Below are positions 16,460 to 24,489 of a DNA stretch of 33,483 bases, one piece after another. A program made the position numbers and the translations under genes. The notes under the pieces were generated by a model. It did no database searches and was not told the origin of the DNA. It worked only from the letters and a program-made list of their open reading frames with translations. Every line of letters begins with the position of its first letter. Position 1 is the first letter of the stretch. This stretch comes from an uncultured Bacteroidales bacterium (GTDB lineage Bacteria > Bacteroidota > Bacteroidia > Bacteroidales > F082): contig CAJOEP010000033.1 of the NCBI GenBank assembly GCA_905233445.1, forward strand, positions 1-33,483. Reading direction: 5' to 3'.

Positions 16460-17917
16460 TTATAATTCAATGAGAACCTTCCAATATCCGTTCTTGCGAC
16501 CTTTTTCACGTTTCAACACGCCATATTGCTCTAAACGGCCAATGTTGAACTTCACACCGTCAGCTGTAATGTTGCCCAATGCATCCGCAACTTCTTGTCG
16601 AGTGGCTTGCTGATTCTCTTTTAGGTATCTCAAAATTGCCTTTTGGGTAGCTGTTAGCGGTTTTGGGGTAGTTGTTTTACTCTTTTGGGTAGCGTTGTCT
16701 TCCTTTTGGGTAGCGCAAATCAGTTCCTCATTTGCCTTTTGGGTAGTAGATTTGTCATTTCGGGTAGTTCTCCAAATGCGGGCAATAAATTGGTTTCCGT
16801 CGGGACGGTCAATCAGTTCCACATCACATTTTTCAGCCATCACACGAGGAATTCCTGAGCCAAGTCCCCTGTATGGCATTGTTTTTGATCCGTATTGAGC
16901 CAGTTGTGGATTACGAGGGTCGGAATTGCCCAACATTATCTCATCAATTGTTTGCCCATCTGATAAACATCCCGGATTAACAATCTCCACTCTGTTGTCG
17001 AAAACCATCAGCCTGATGGCGGCAGGTTTGAGAAGATCCAAATGAACCAAAGCGTTTTGTACAAGTTCTTGCAAAACCACCTCTGGAATTTCTAAAATTC
17101 CTTCGCTGTTAAATGACTGCCCATCTTGAGGACGGCTCAAGCACGATTTTAACCATCGCATCGCGTCTTCATACATTTCAGGAATTGTTCCTGTTATATC
17201 TCGGCTGTCGTGATATTGTGTGCCGCCAATGTGGTTTCCAACAAACCATACCGCCTTTATGCAATGCTGCGGACGGAACAGTTGTGGCTCTTTGGCGAAA
17301 TACATCAGTCCGGCTATGGTTAGTCTTCCGAGATTATCAGTAATATGAGCATTTCTTAGTATTGTTTTTGCTGGCATATTAAACTCGTCGAGTTTTTTGC
17401 CAAACACCTTTGAAAAGTATGAGTCGAGTGCTTTGGTGTCGATATCATCCTCGCTGCTGCCGTCAACACCATCCTCATCTGCTTGATATTGGTGGGATTT
17501 TTGTAGTAATCTTCGTATTTCGGAATTTTCTGTAACACGTCGTTTGTCGGCGCCTTGCTTTACCCAGATGTTTCCTGATAAATCCTTATAGGGTTTGTAT
17601 TCACCATTTTTAATATATGCCAACAAATATGCCTGACCTCCGTGTTTCAGAGTTTCAGTTTCAATATAGATTGCAGGTTTCACATGGTCATTGGCAGTAT
17701 TGCCCAATTCGCGTGAAGTATATTGTAGCTGTTCGTAAGTGAGTCCGACCATCTTGCCCGTTTTGTCTTCAGCGCCAAACACAATAACGCCACCACGAGT
17801 GTTTGCAAACGCCACCATTTCTTCAGCAATCTGTTTCGTAGTGGTAAACTCCAATTTAAATTGCACCGTGGTTGTCTCGCCCAAACTACATAATTCAACA
17901 AATTCACGTTCTGTCAT
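16460..17917 (-). CDS. Schlafen AlbA_2 / HATPase_c_4 putative DNA-binding regulator
   Basis: 485 residues from the ATG at 17917 (MTEREFVELCSLGETTTVQF). A longer in-frame start at 18010 would fall in a terminator hairpin. The N-terminal AlbA_2 domain is recognised by ETTTVQFKLE and MVAFANTRGGVIVFG. The central domain carries an HATPase_c_4-type region (EVVLQELVQNALVHLD and GLGSGIPRVM). A winged helix closes the protein (RQEVADALGNITADGVKFNI). A heptad-like linker of TQK repeats precedes the winged helix. Such proteins are usually called ATP-binding or HTH regulators; DNA or RNA targets are not known. It is the first gene of an operon with the module 2 TPR-HTH regulator. Confidence 0.9.
   Translation of the reverse strand: MTEREFVELCSLGETTTVQFKLEFTTTKQIAEEMVAFANTRGGVIVFGAEDKTGKMVGLTYEQLQYTSRELGNTANDHVKPAIYIETETLKHGGQAYLLAYIKNGEYKPYKDLSGNIWVKQGADKRRVTENSEIRRLLQKSHQYQADEDGVDGSSEDDIDTKALDSYFSKVFGKKLDEFNMPAKTILRNAHITDNLGRLTIAGLMYFAKEPQLFRPQHCIKAVWFVGNHIGGTQYHDSRDITGTIPEMYEDAMRWLKSCLSRPQDGQSFNSEGILEIPEVVLQELVQNALVHLDLLKPAAIRLMVFDNRVEIVNPGCLSDGQTIDEIMLGNSDPRNPQLAQYGSKTMPYRGLGSGIPRVMAEKCDVELIDRPDGNQFIARIWRTTRNDKSTTQKANEELICATQKEDNATQKSKTTTPKPLTATQKAILRYLKENQQATRQEVADALGNITADGVKFNIGRLEQYGVLKREKGRKNGYWKVLIEL
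16641..16767. repeat. 21-bp repeats inside the AlbA_2 gene
   Basis: The core TTTTGGGTAG (plus strand) or a one-base variant occurs at about 16641, 16662, 16683, 16704, 16737 and 16758. The step is 21 bp except for one 33-bp step. In protein terms this is a seven-residue unit, ATQKxxx, repeated through the linker before the winged helix. It should be prone to copy-number change without a frameshift. Confidence 0.85.
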
Positions 17918-17937
17918 AGTACTGTATTTTTCAGCTA

Positions 17938-17945
17938 CAAAGATA
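17938..17945 (-). promoter_or_regulatory. Predicted -7 promoter box of the AlbA_2-regulator operon
   Basis: The minus strand TATCTTTG fits TAnnTTTG, 20 bp upstream of the ATG at 17917. The same octamer serves the AAA ATPase operon at 25700-25707. No strong -33 box is visible. Confidence 0.45.
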
Positions 17946-17984
17946 ATAAAAAAACATAAAATGTATGTTGTCTTTATAAAAAAA

Positions 17985-18013
17985 GTTGTGCGGAGGCACC
18001 AACTCCGCACAGC
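17985..18013 (-). terminator. Rho-independent terminator of the three-gene T9SS operon
   Basis: A 10-bp stem (GTTGTGCGGA with TCCGCACAGC, one G-T wobble) encloses the 9-base loop GGCACCAAC. On the minus strand it is followed by a T-rich run. It lies 33 bp after the carboxypeptidase stop. Stem, loop length and the flanking ATATGAGAG match the terminator at 12041-12069. Confidence 0.78.
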
Positions 18014-18045
18014 TAAATAAAATATGAGAGTTATATTATTGATTG

Positions 18046-19650
18046 TTAATTTTTCAAGAATTTCGTTGTTCGACTGCCAATAGTTATGAAATAAATGCCT
18101 TTTGGCAGATTTGAAAAATCAATTTGTTGCGATTCTGTTTCAATCGTGCCTTTCATCAGGATATGACCTGTTACGTCGATGATTCGATATTCTGATGGAT
18201 ATTGACAATCGCCCCAAACATAGTTTTCGTCCAATCCATAGGTTTTTGTAACCAGTTGCACATCATGAACTAACGTTTCGCGGTCGGCCACTGTCAGCGT
18301 GAAGGTTTTTGGAAGATATCCCTCGCAAGAAAATGTCACTTCGTAGGTGCCGCCTTTGATGGGCCGATGATAGTCGCCTGCAGGCATGTGACTGCTGACC
18401 TCAGAGCCATGATGGTCGTGACCTTCAATGAAGACCGTCGCTTCCAAAGCTTCGCCGGTAATAGAGTCGGTGACGGTGCCGTGAATTCCGAAAAGGCTTT
18501 GCTCCATGTAACACAGCATACTCTCGTGGTTATAAGTCCAGTACATCGGCATCTGCGACGGGTCGGGTGTGTGTGAAAACGAACACTCGATAGTCACCTC
18601 GCGGCACTGGGCGTAATAGTTCATGTAATCCTGTCTGCTGCCAAAGATAGGAAACCATACATAACCGTTGACGATACCGTTATTGTAGTCGCTCATATAT
18701 ACCGTGTCGTGTTGATGGGTCAAGTCGGCATATTCGTGACACACCAGCTGCCACCATGCATCGTCGGGATGAAGCGGCTGGTAAGTGTCCCAAGGATAGT
18801 TCATCACCTCGGCACCGCCATGATAGTTGGCAGCCATCGTAAAAGGGTATTGCTCAGCCAGTTCCATCATCCAAAGGGTTTCTGGCTGATAGTCATAGCC
18901 ATCGGGATGCGGACCGTTGTCGAAATCCGGATAGTTGCGGTTCAGGTCAACATCGTTGGCGTTGCGGCGTCTGGCGCCACTCACGGTGTTGTTGCCACCA
19001 TAATAAGTTCCATCGGGATTGGTGCAAGGTGAAATGAAGATGTCGAGATTCTCTATCAGATTCAGAATTCGCGGGTCGTCGCTGGTGCAAAACTCATCGA
19101 TAAGCCGAAGCATCAGCATCATGCCTGTCAGTTCGTCGCCGTGCATGGTGGAGGTGTAAAGAAACTTCGGTTTTCTGTCGGGTTCGCCATTGTTAATGCG
19201 GCAAAACATCAGCTTGCGTCCGCTTGCCAGAGTTCCCAGTTCCAAATAGGTACATCTCTCGGGATAATCATTGGCATACTGCTGCATCATTCCCTGATAT
19301 GCCTCGTAGGTCGGATAAGCGTCCCAGTCGTAGGCTTCGCGGTTGGAGCCGTCCCACATGGCATAATCCTGTTCCATTGATGGAGGAGTGAGCAACGAAG
19401 GATGATAACCTTTTGCCAAAAGCCGTTGATATTGCTCAGCGTTTGCGTAGCAAATCAGGTTTAGGCCATCCAGCCTGTCGATGGAGCAGAGGTGTGTAAG
19501 CTGAGCGGCCTCTTCGGGTTGTTGAATCCCGATGGAGAAATAATATTCCCCACGTGCAGCCATCATAGCCTCAAGGTAGGATTGGGCTTGTGTTGCTATT
19601 ACTCCAAACATCAGGAGCGCGATCAGGGTGAAAATTTTCGTTGCTTTCAT
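18046..19650 (-). CDS. Secreted M14 zinc carboxypeptidase with T9SS domain
   Basis: 534 residues. A signal peptide (MKATKIFTLIALLMFGVIAT, QAQ) and a short prodomain-like region precede an M14 metallocarboxypeptidase domain. Zinc ligands are H170 and E173 (STMHGDEL) and H277 (NYHGG); the catalytic glutamate is E355 (VTIECS); substrate-anchoring residues lie in RRRNANDVDLNRNYPD (about 227-242). A carboxypeptidase-regulatory-like beta domain follows (IHGTVTDSITGEALEATVF), and a T9SS sorting domain ends the protein (YRIIDVTGHILMKG, GIYFITIG, KFLKN). All catalytic residues are intact. It should remove C-terminal residues from peptides outside the cell or at its surface. It is the last gene of the three-gene cargo operon, 4 bp after the 19655 gene. 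Confidence 0.93.
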   Translation of the reverse strand: MKATKIFTLIALLMFGVIATQAQSYLEAMMAARGEYYFSIGIQQPEEAAQLTHLCSIDRLDGLNLICYANAEQYQRLLAKGYHPSLLTPPSMEQDYAMWDGSNREAYDWDAYPTYEAYQGMMQQYANDYPERCTYLELGTLASGRKLMFCRINNGEPDRKPKFLYTSTMHGDELTGMMLMLRLIDEFCTSDDPRILNLIENLDIFISPCTNPDGTYYGGNNTVSGARRRNANDVDLNRNYPDFDNGPHPDGYDYQPETLWMMELAEQYPFTMAANYHGGAEVMNYPWDTYQPLHPDDAWWQLVCHEYADLTHQHDTVYMSDYNNGIVNGYVWFPIFGSRQDYMNYYAQCREVTIECSFSHTPDPSQMPMYWTYNHESMLCYMEQSLFGIHGTVTDSITGEALEATVFIEGHDHHGSEVSSHMPAGDYHRPIKGGTYEVTFSCEGYLPKTFTLTVADRETLVHDVQLVTKTYGLDENYVWGDCQYPSEYRIIDVTGHILMKGTIETESQQIDFSNLPKGIYFITIGSRTTKFLKN

Positions 19651-19654
19651 ATTA

Positions 19655-21112
19655 TTATTGTTTTATCCATTTTCCACTTTCGGCTTCTTTGCCATTTGCC
19701 ATCACTCTCCAAACATAACTCCCCACAGGCCAAGCGCTCGTATTTATTGCAGTGACGTTGTCGGTAATCTCTTGCCTATAAATCATTCTCCCACTCATAT
19801 CATACACCTCCACCCAAGCATCCCGCAACCCCGTTCGGATATTCAGCACATCCTTCCCTGAATTGGGATAAGCCGTGGCCACGGTAAAACCATGCAAATG
19901 CGCTTCGTCAACACTCAAAAAGTCAGAATAAGTGACTTTTAAAATTCCAGATTCATGTGCTTGGGAGAAATCAACATAATTGACAAGACAACCGCCTTGA
20001 GGACATGCGACAAGATTTAAATACTGCATATACCTTATGGGGTGTTTATAATACAACTCTCCGATAACTTCCAAATTTTCATCATAACAGCCTATAAAGA
20101 GATTTTGAGTAATAGCACTATGAAGATCCATTCCAGCAACCATATACACCTCATTGTTTGGCCCGAAATCGATAGTTTCAGGATCACCACCTGCATTCCC
20201 CGTCTCGGTTTCCCAAGGACATCTTCTGAAATCCAACTGGTTGAAATCGGAATCGTAAACGCTAATGAATATGTTGCGTGTATAGCTGGGGTTGGCACCG
20301 TAATACCTTTCTGCACAATCGCCAATGGAATAGATGCGCCCACTGTTTGAATTATAGCGGTAATATCCGCCAGAAGCCGGAACATACGGATAAGAAATGG
20401 CTTCAAGGTTTTCTTTAACATCCACCAAGTTCATTTGACTATCAAGAGTATAGCAGTCGTAAGCGAGTCCCATTGGCTCCGCATTGCGACCTACTATAAC
20501 GCGGCAGCCCGACGATTCAGCAACTCGCAAAAGATTGTTGTACCAACATGTCCGGGCACAGTTGGGGAATAATTGTTGCCCCACCAGATTTCCTTCCGCA
20601 TCAAGTTTCACAACTTTGGTTTGGGAATCGTTGTTGCCAGGGATAATGACTGAATAAATAAAGGAACCATCAGAATTAAAAAAGCAATGATTGGCATGAT
20701 TGGCAGATTCGATTTCTTCGTGCAGTGAATAAGAAAAACCAGCTTCCGTTATATTCAGGTTCTCATCAACTTCATACAAACGATAAACGCGGAAAACATC
20801 CGGGTCGTTGGAGCGTTCCACACGGAAAAAGGCAGGGTTCCCATTTGAGTTGCGAATCAGTTCACGATGGCCAATGTAATTAACCGTGTCATCTGCAAAC
20901 AAAACTTGGGAGGCTAAAACCGTCCCGTCATCTTTTATCTTATGAATGACATTACTGCCCTCGATAGCGAGAAAAACATCGTCATTCAGATATAACATAT
21001 TCCAAATCTCTTTGTCGCTGATATAGACTTCATGCAAGTCTTGGGCTTGTGCTTTTATCACTACAGATATCAGCAGGAGCGCAAGCAAAATGTAAATTCT
21101 CGTTGTTTTCAT
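19655..21112 (-). CDS. T9SS-exported propeller-like protein
   Basis: 485 residues with signal peptide MKTTRIYILLALLLISVVIK (AQAQ). The beta-rich body parallels the proteins at 12102 and 13591: matching phrases include KLDAEGNLVGQQLF, a cysteine-containing GCRVIVGRN and a DENLEVIGELYY motif just before the sorting domain. The last 80 residues form the shared T9SS domain (AYPNSGKDVLNIRTGLRDAW, VYDMSGRMIYRQ, WIKQ). It lies between the 21117 gene (4-bp gap) and the carboxypeptidase gene (4-bp gap). The junction with the latter is almost the same DNA as the 13591/12102 junction, which suggests these operons arose by segmental duplication. Role unknown; a binding function at the cell surface is plausible. 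Confidence 0.86.
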   Translation of the reverse strand: MKTTRIYILLALLLISVVIKAQAQDLHEVYISDKEIWNMLYLNDDVFLAIEGSNVIHKIKDDGTVLASQVLFADDTVNYIGHRELIRNSNGNPAFFRVERSNDPDVFRVYRLYEVDENLNITEAGFSYSLHEEIESANHANHCFFNSDGSFIYSVIIPGNNDSQTKVVKLDAEGNLVGQQLFPNCARTCWYNNLLRVAESSGCRVIVGRNAEPMGLAYDCYTLDSQMNLVDVKENLEAISYPYVPASGGYYRYNSNSGRIYSIGDCAERYYGANPSYTRNIFISVYDSDFNQLDFRRCPWETETGNAGGDPETIDFGPNNEVYMVAGMDLHSAITQNLFIGCYDENLEVIGELYYKHPIRYMQYLNLVACPQGGCLVNYVDFSQAHESGILKVTYSDFLSVDEAHLHGFTVATAYPNSGKDVLNIRTGLRDAWVEVYDMSGRMIYRQEITDNVTAINTSAWPVGSYVWRVMANGKEAESGKWIKQ

Positions 21113-21116
21113 AGTA

Positions 21117-22898
21117 TCATTGTTTTATCCATTTCCCACTTTCGGCTTCTTTGCCGTTGGCGATGACTTTCCAAATATACATTCCCGAAGCCCAATTTTC
21201 GGAATTAATTGTTGTAATATCGCTAACGATCTCATGGTTAAAAATCATTTTTCCCATTATGTCATAAACCATGATTTCAGCATTTTGCAAATCGGTTTTG
21301 ATGTTGAGATTATTGTGGCCTGGATTTGGGAAAGCGGTAGCCAATTTCACATCATTATCCGAAATTTCCTCGATGCCGTCATAATAAATCGGTATCGGAA
21401 TCGGGTAGCCGCTGTTCACGCCCTCTGTGTCCTCAGCCCAAACGCATTGGTTCATTGCGCCGGCGTTCAAGGCCTCAAGCAAGTCGGTGGTGCCGTATTG
21501 TGGATCGTTTAGTACCCAAGATGTCGCCGTTGCACCCTGATTGAAGGAGCAAGAATTTGGGAGAGAATGCAAGCTTGGATTTGGCGCATAATAAGTGCAC
21601 GGATACATGCTGTAATTGCCATGCCAATAGCAGTTGCGGACATCTACAGTATCGCTGAGCACGGCAGGCGTGATAATGCCGTAAATACTGGTATTATCGG
21701 CATGTTCAGGTATTATGATTGGACCGGCATTATATACATTGTAAAGATAATTTCCAGGACAAGTTCCAGTGATACCGCCCATCTGCGCATGCTCGTGAAA
21801 CTGCGAGTCTCCGCGAAGTTCACCAAGGTTGTAACAATTTGAAAACGAGCCGTCAGCCCCAGCTATGCCTCCAACCATTATCGCGGAAGAATATTGTTGG
21901 GCAGGAACACCTGTTATGACGGCATGGTTGCCACAACACGATATGTTGGTGTAAATAGCTGTACCGATAATGCCGCCCGCGACCTCGCCCTTTATCTCAC
22001 CCGTTTCATGGTTGATGCAGCCTTGAATCAAGCAGAGGCTGCCACCTTGCCCGACCATGCCACCAGCGCATGATTGTGCGGTAATCTTACCATAATTATG
22101 ACAATCTCTGATGATGTAATCACCTTGTCCGACAATGCCGCCAGCGAACGAAGTGTTCGATGTGTCCCCAATATCACCGTTGTTTTCACAGTTTTTGACA
22201 ACCACGTTGCCATTATCCATAGTAGTATAACCAGCAATGCCTCCGAGGTTGAACACTCCGTTATGGATATTGGCGTTGTTGGTGCAGTCTTTAATAAACA
22301 CTGTGTCATTGGCGATGTTTTCAGCAATAAAATTTCCAACAATTCCGCCCACTTTATTACCAAGCGCCTGTATTGTTCCGTTTGTCGTGCAACCGCTAAT
22401 ATCGCTGTTGACCGACAGCCCGACAACAAACCCAACGTAGCCGCCTTGAGACAACACGCCATCTATCGTTACGTTTTTCACTTCAGCGTTCTGGATGCAT
22501 CCAAATAAGCCCAAAACATCTTCATCGAATACATATAAGTCGCTGACAATGTGATTATTGCCGTTAAAAACACCTCTAAAAGGAAATGAAGGACCGATTA
22601 CTGGGTTTATTGGATTTGTCCAATCTGATTTCACCGTCCCGATAGGATTCCAGATTTGTCCGCCGGAGCCGTTCAAGTCGATGTCGTTGGTCAGAATGTA
22701 ATACGTATCGCCACCATCGCCATTGTTTGTCTGATAAGCAAGAAACGCCAGCTGTTCGGCAGTGGCAATCTGGTATGGGTTTTCGGCTGAGCCGTCGCCT
22801 CCGTCGTAAGCGTCGGCGACGGTGCCGTTCCAAGGTGTCTGCGCTCCGCACATCATCGCGAGAGCAAAAATAACTGTCAAAAGTAATTGTTTTTTCAT
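21117..22898 (-). CDS. T9SS-exported GLUG-like repeat protein
   Basis: 593 residues from the ATG at 22898, which opens the signal peptide MKKQLLLTVIFALAMMCGAQ; an earlier in-frame start at 22922 would overlap the -7 promoter box. The region after the signal (GSAENPYQIATAEQLAFLAY) is typical of the start of a GLUG/beta-helix domain. At least seven GLUG-like units follow (GGIVGN, GGIAGY, GGIVGQG, GGMVGQGG, GGIIGT, GGIAGADG, GGITGT), each with a short cysteine-containing or asparagine-rich strand. The C-terminus is the shared T9SS domain (AFPNPGHNNLNIKTDLQNAE, VYDIMGKMIFNH, WIKQ). Such proteins are usually adhesin-like. It is the first gene of the three-gene cargo operon, 145 bp after the module 3 regulator. 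Confidence 0.9.
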   Translation of the reverse strand: MKKQLLLTVIFALAMMCGAQTPWNGTVADAYDGGDGSAENPYQIATAEQLAFLAYQTNNGDGGDTYYILTNDIDLNGSGGQIWNPIGTVKSDWTNPINPVIGPSFPFRGVFNGNNHIVSDLYVFDEDVLGLFGCIQNAEVKNVTIDGVLSQGGYVGFVVGLSVNSDISGCTTNGTIQALGNKVGGIVGNFIAENIANDTVFIKDCTNNANIHNGVFNLGGIAGYTTMDNGNVVVKNCENNGDIGDTSNTSFAGGIVGQGDYIIRDCHNYGKITAQSCAGGMVGQGGSLCLIQGCINHETGEIKGEVAGGIIGTAIYTNISCCGNHAVITGVPAQQYSSAIMVGGIAGADGSFSNCYNLGELRGDSQFHEHAQMGGITGTCPGNYLYNVYNAGPIIIPEHADNTSIYGIITPAVLSDTVDVRNCYWHGNYSMYPCTYYAPNPSLHSLPNSCSFNQGATATSWVLNDPQYGTTDLLEALNAGAMNQCVWAEDTEGVNSGYPIPIPIYYDGIEEISDNDVKLATAFPNPGHNNLNIKTDLQNAEIMVYDIMGKMIFNHEIVSDITTINSENWASGMYIWKVIANGKEAESGKWIKQ

Positions 22899-22919
22899 AG
22901 GATTAAAATTTGATCCTTG

Positions 22920-22952
22920 CAAAATTATAATATAATTTCGCTAAAAAAGCAA
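22920..22952 (-). promoter_or_regulatory. Predicted promoter of the three-gene T9SS operon
   Basis: The minus strand has -7 TAATTTTG (22920-22927) and a TTGC -33-like element (22949-22952) with 21-bp spacing, the same arrangement as at 10221-10253. Confidence 0.6.
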
Positions 22953-22964
22953 CAGGGCTCAGCC

Positions 22965-23030
22965 AATCCACAAAAATTTTTAAAGTTGTGATTGTAAATC
23001 AAAGAGTTGTGAAATTTTAATCCACAAAAA
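22965..23030. repeat. Paired direct repeats upstream of the module 3 cargo promoter
   Basis: AATCCACAAAAA occurs at 22965 and 23019 (54 bp apart). AGTTGTGA occurs at 22984 and 23005 (21 bp apart, two helical turns). All fall between the regulator stop (23044) and the cargo promoter, a plausible regulator-binding region. Confidence 0.4.
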
Positions 23031-23043
23031 AGTTGGCATGGAA

Positions 23044-24465
23044 TTAGTGGAAAATCTTTTCCAAATCGTCGGTTTGCACCTTTTTCTTTATCGCTGTGCG
23101 GTACTTCGCCACGGTGTTTTCCTTGAGGTGCATGATTTCGGCGGTTTCTTTCAGGCGGAACGAGAAAAATGAAAGGATGCAGATGTCGAGCTCCGTGTCG
23201 CTCAAATCGGGATGAGCGGCGCTGAGTTTTGCCATGGCATCGGGATAGGCGGTGTTAAACTCATTGCGGATGCGCTCCATCTTGTTGTTGTGCCGGTCGC
23301 TGAAGATAGCTCGGCCTTTGAGCCGCAAAGCCTCATAATCCTTGTCTTTTATGGTGTTGAGATGGCGTTTCTTCCAAATGAAATAAAATGCCACAACGAC
23401 AGCTGAGGCTGTAAAGATTATAATAATCAGCCAAACGATATTGGCGGTTTTATCAGGTTTGTCAAGGCTTTGCAGATAGGCATTTAGAATCGGCAATGCA
23501 TTGGTGTTATGATGCCTGTCTACAATTTCCTTTTCGTTTGATGTCTTCAACATTGAGAGATATGGCGCAGCTTTCAGAGTGTCGCCAATCTTTTCCCAAC
23601 AGTCTGCCAAACCTGCCACAGACTGTTTCCGGATATTATGGTCTGGCGTCTGAAATGCCACTTCCAGTTCAGTGATAGCAGTTTGGTAGTCATGCTTCTG
23701 ATAATAAACGAAGGCCTCTTCCAAATAAGTCTTATGATATAGCAAAACATCATTGTTAATCAATGACTTGGCTATATTAAAATGATATATTGCCGAGTCA
23801 TATTGATGACTGTGACGCAGACAATTGGCGTAGGTGTTTTCAAGATATGCCCGTTCCAGCGGATACCGTTGTGCATTGGCAATATCCAAACCCTTATGGC
23901 AATACATGTAGGCTGTGTCGCCTTCGCCTGCCTTGCCTAAGCGCTCGTATGTGATGCCAAGGTTGGAACACGAACGTGCTATCCATGCGGTGTCGTTAGC
24001 CCGTGTGGCATAGTCTAAGCCAAGCATCGCAAAACGCTTGCAAGCGCTGCCATCAGAGAAATTGAACGCTATCCTTGAATTGATGTAATAAATTTTGCTG
24101 CGCAATTGAAAATCATCAAAATTCTCATCTAAAATCTTCAACGCTTCTACCAGATGCTTCGCTGCTTTTTCTGAAACATGATTTTCGCCGAACTGCAGCG
24201 CACCTATGAGATAATGGCATCGAGCCTGCATCCATAAGTTGCGCCGGCTGTTGTTTTCTTTGTAATATTCAAATGCCGGCAAAACAATCGTATCATTGAA
24301 ATCGTAGTAATAAAAGCCCTCGATAATGGAATCGATAGAGTCGAGAAAACGTGTGTATTCGGCATCCTCCGGCGATGTCGGTGCTGTTATTTCAGTTGGG
24401 TGTTGCAAGCAGGAGGCGAGGAGCAACAAGCCAAACAAAGGCAATATGACAAAAAATCGTTTCAT
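23044..24465 (-). CDS. Membrane-anchored TPR-HTH transcriptional regulator (module 3)
   Basis: 473 residues. A lipoprotein signal with Cys19 (LLLLASC) is followed by TPR-like helices (about 30-330; clear units include SCSNLGITYERLGKAGEGDT and HDYQTAITELEVAFQ). One membrane span lies at about 343-364, then a cytoplasmic linker and an HTH (LKETAEIMHLKENTVAKYRTA). The segment AYPDAMAKLSAAHPDLSDTE before the HTH matches YPGAIARLKAAHPDLSDME in module 2. Lipid-tethered periplasmic TPRs with a cytoplasmic HTH imply direct transmembrane signalling. The gene starts 24 bp after the AAA ATPase stop, so cotranscription is likely. It lies 145 bp upstream of the 22898-18046 cargo operon. Confidence 0.88.
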   Translation of the reverse strand: MKRFFVILPLFGLLLLASCLQHPTEITAPTSPEDAEYTRFLDSIDSIIEGFYYYDFNDTIVLPAFEYYKENNSRRNLWMQARCHYLIGALQFGENHVSEKAAKHLVEALKILDENFDDFQLRSKIYYINSRIAFNFSDGSACKRFAMLGLDYATRANDTAWIARSCSNLGITYERLGKAGEGDTAYMYCHKGLDIANAQRYPLERAYLENTYANCLRHSHQYDSAIYHFNIAKSLINNDVLLYHKTYLEEAFVYYQKHDYQTAITELEVAFQTPDHNIRKQSVAGLADCWEKIGDTLKAAPYLSMLKTSNEKEIVDRHHNTNALPILNAYLQSLDKPDKTANIVWLIIIIFTASAVVVAFYFIWKKRHLNTIKDKDYEALRLKGRAIFSDRHNNKMERIRNEFNTAYPDAMAKLSAAHPDLSDTELDICILSFFSFRLKETAEIMHLKENTVAKYRTAIKKKVQTDDLEKIFH

Positions 24466-24489
24466 TTATCTTTTTAAATTGCTTTACAA

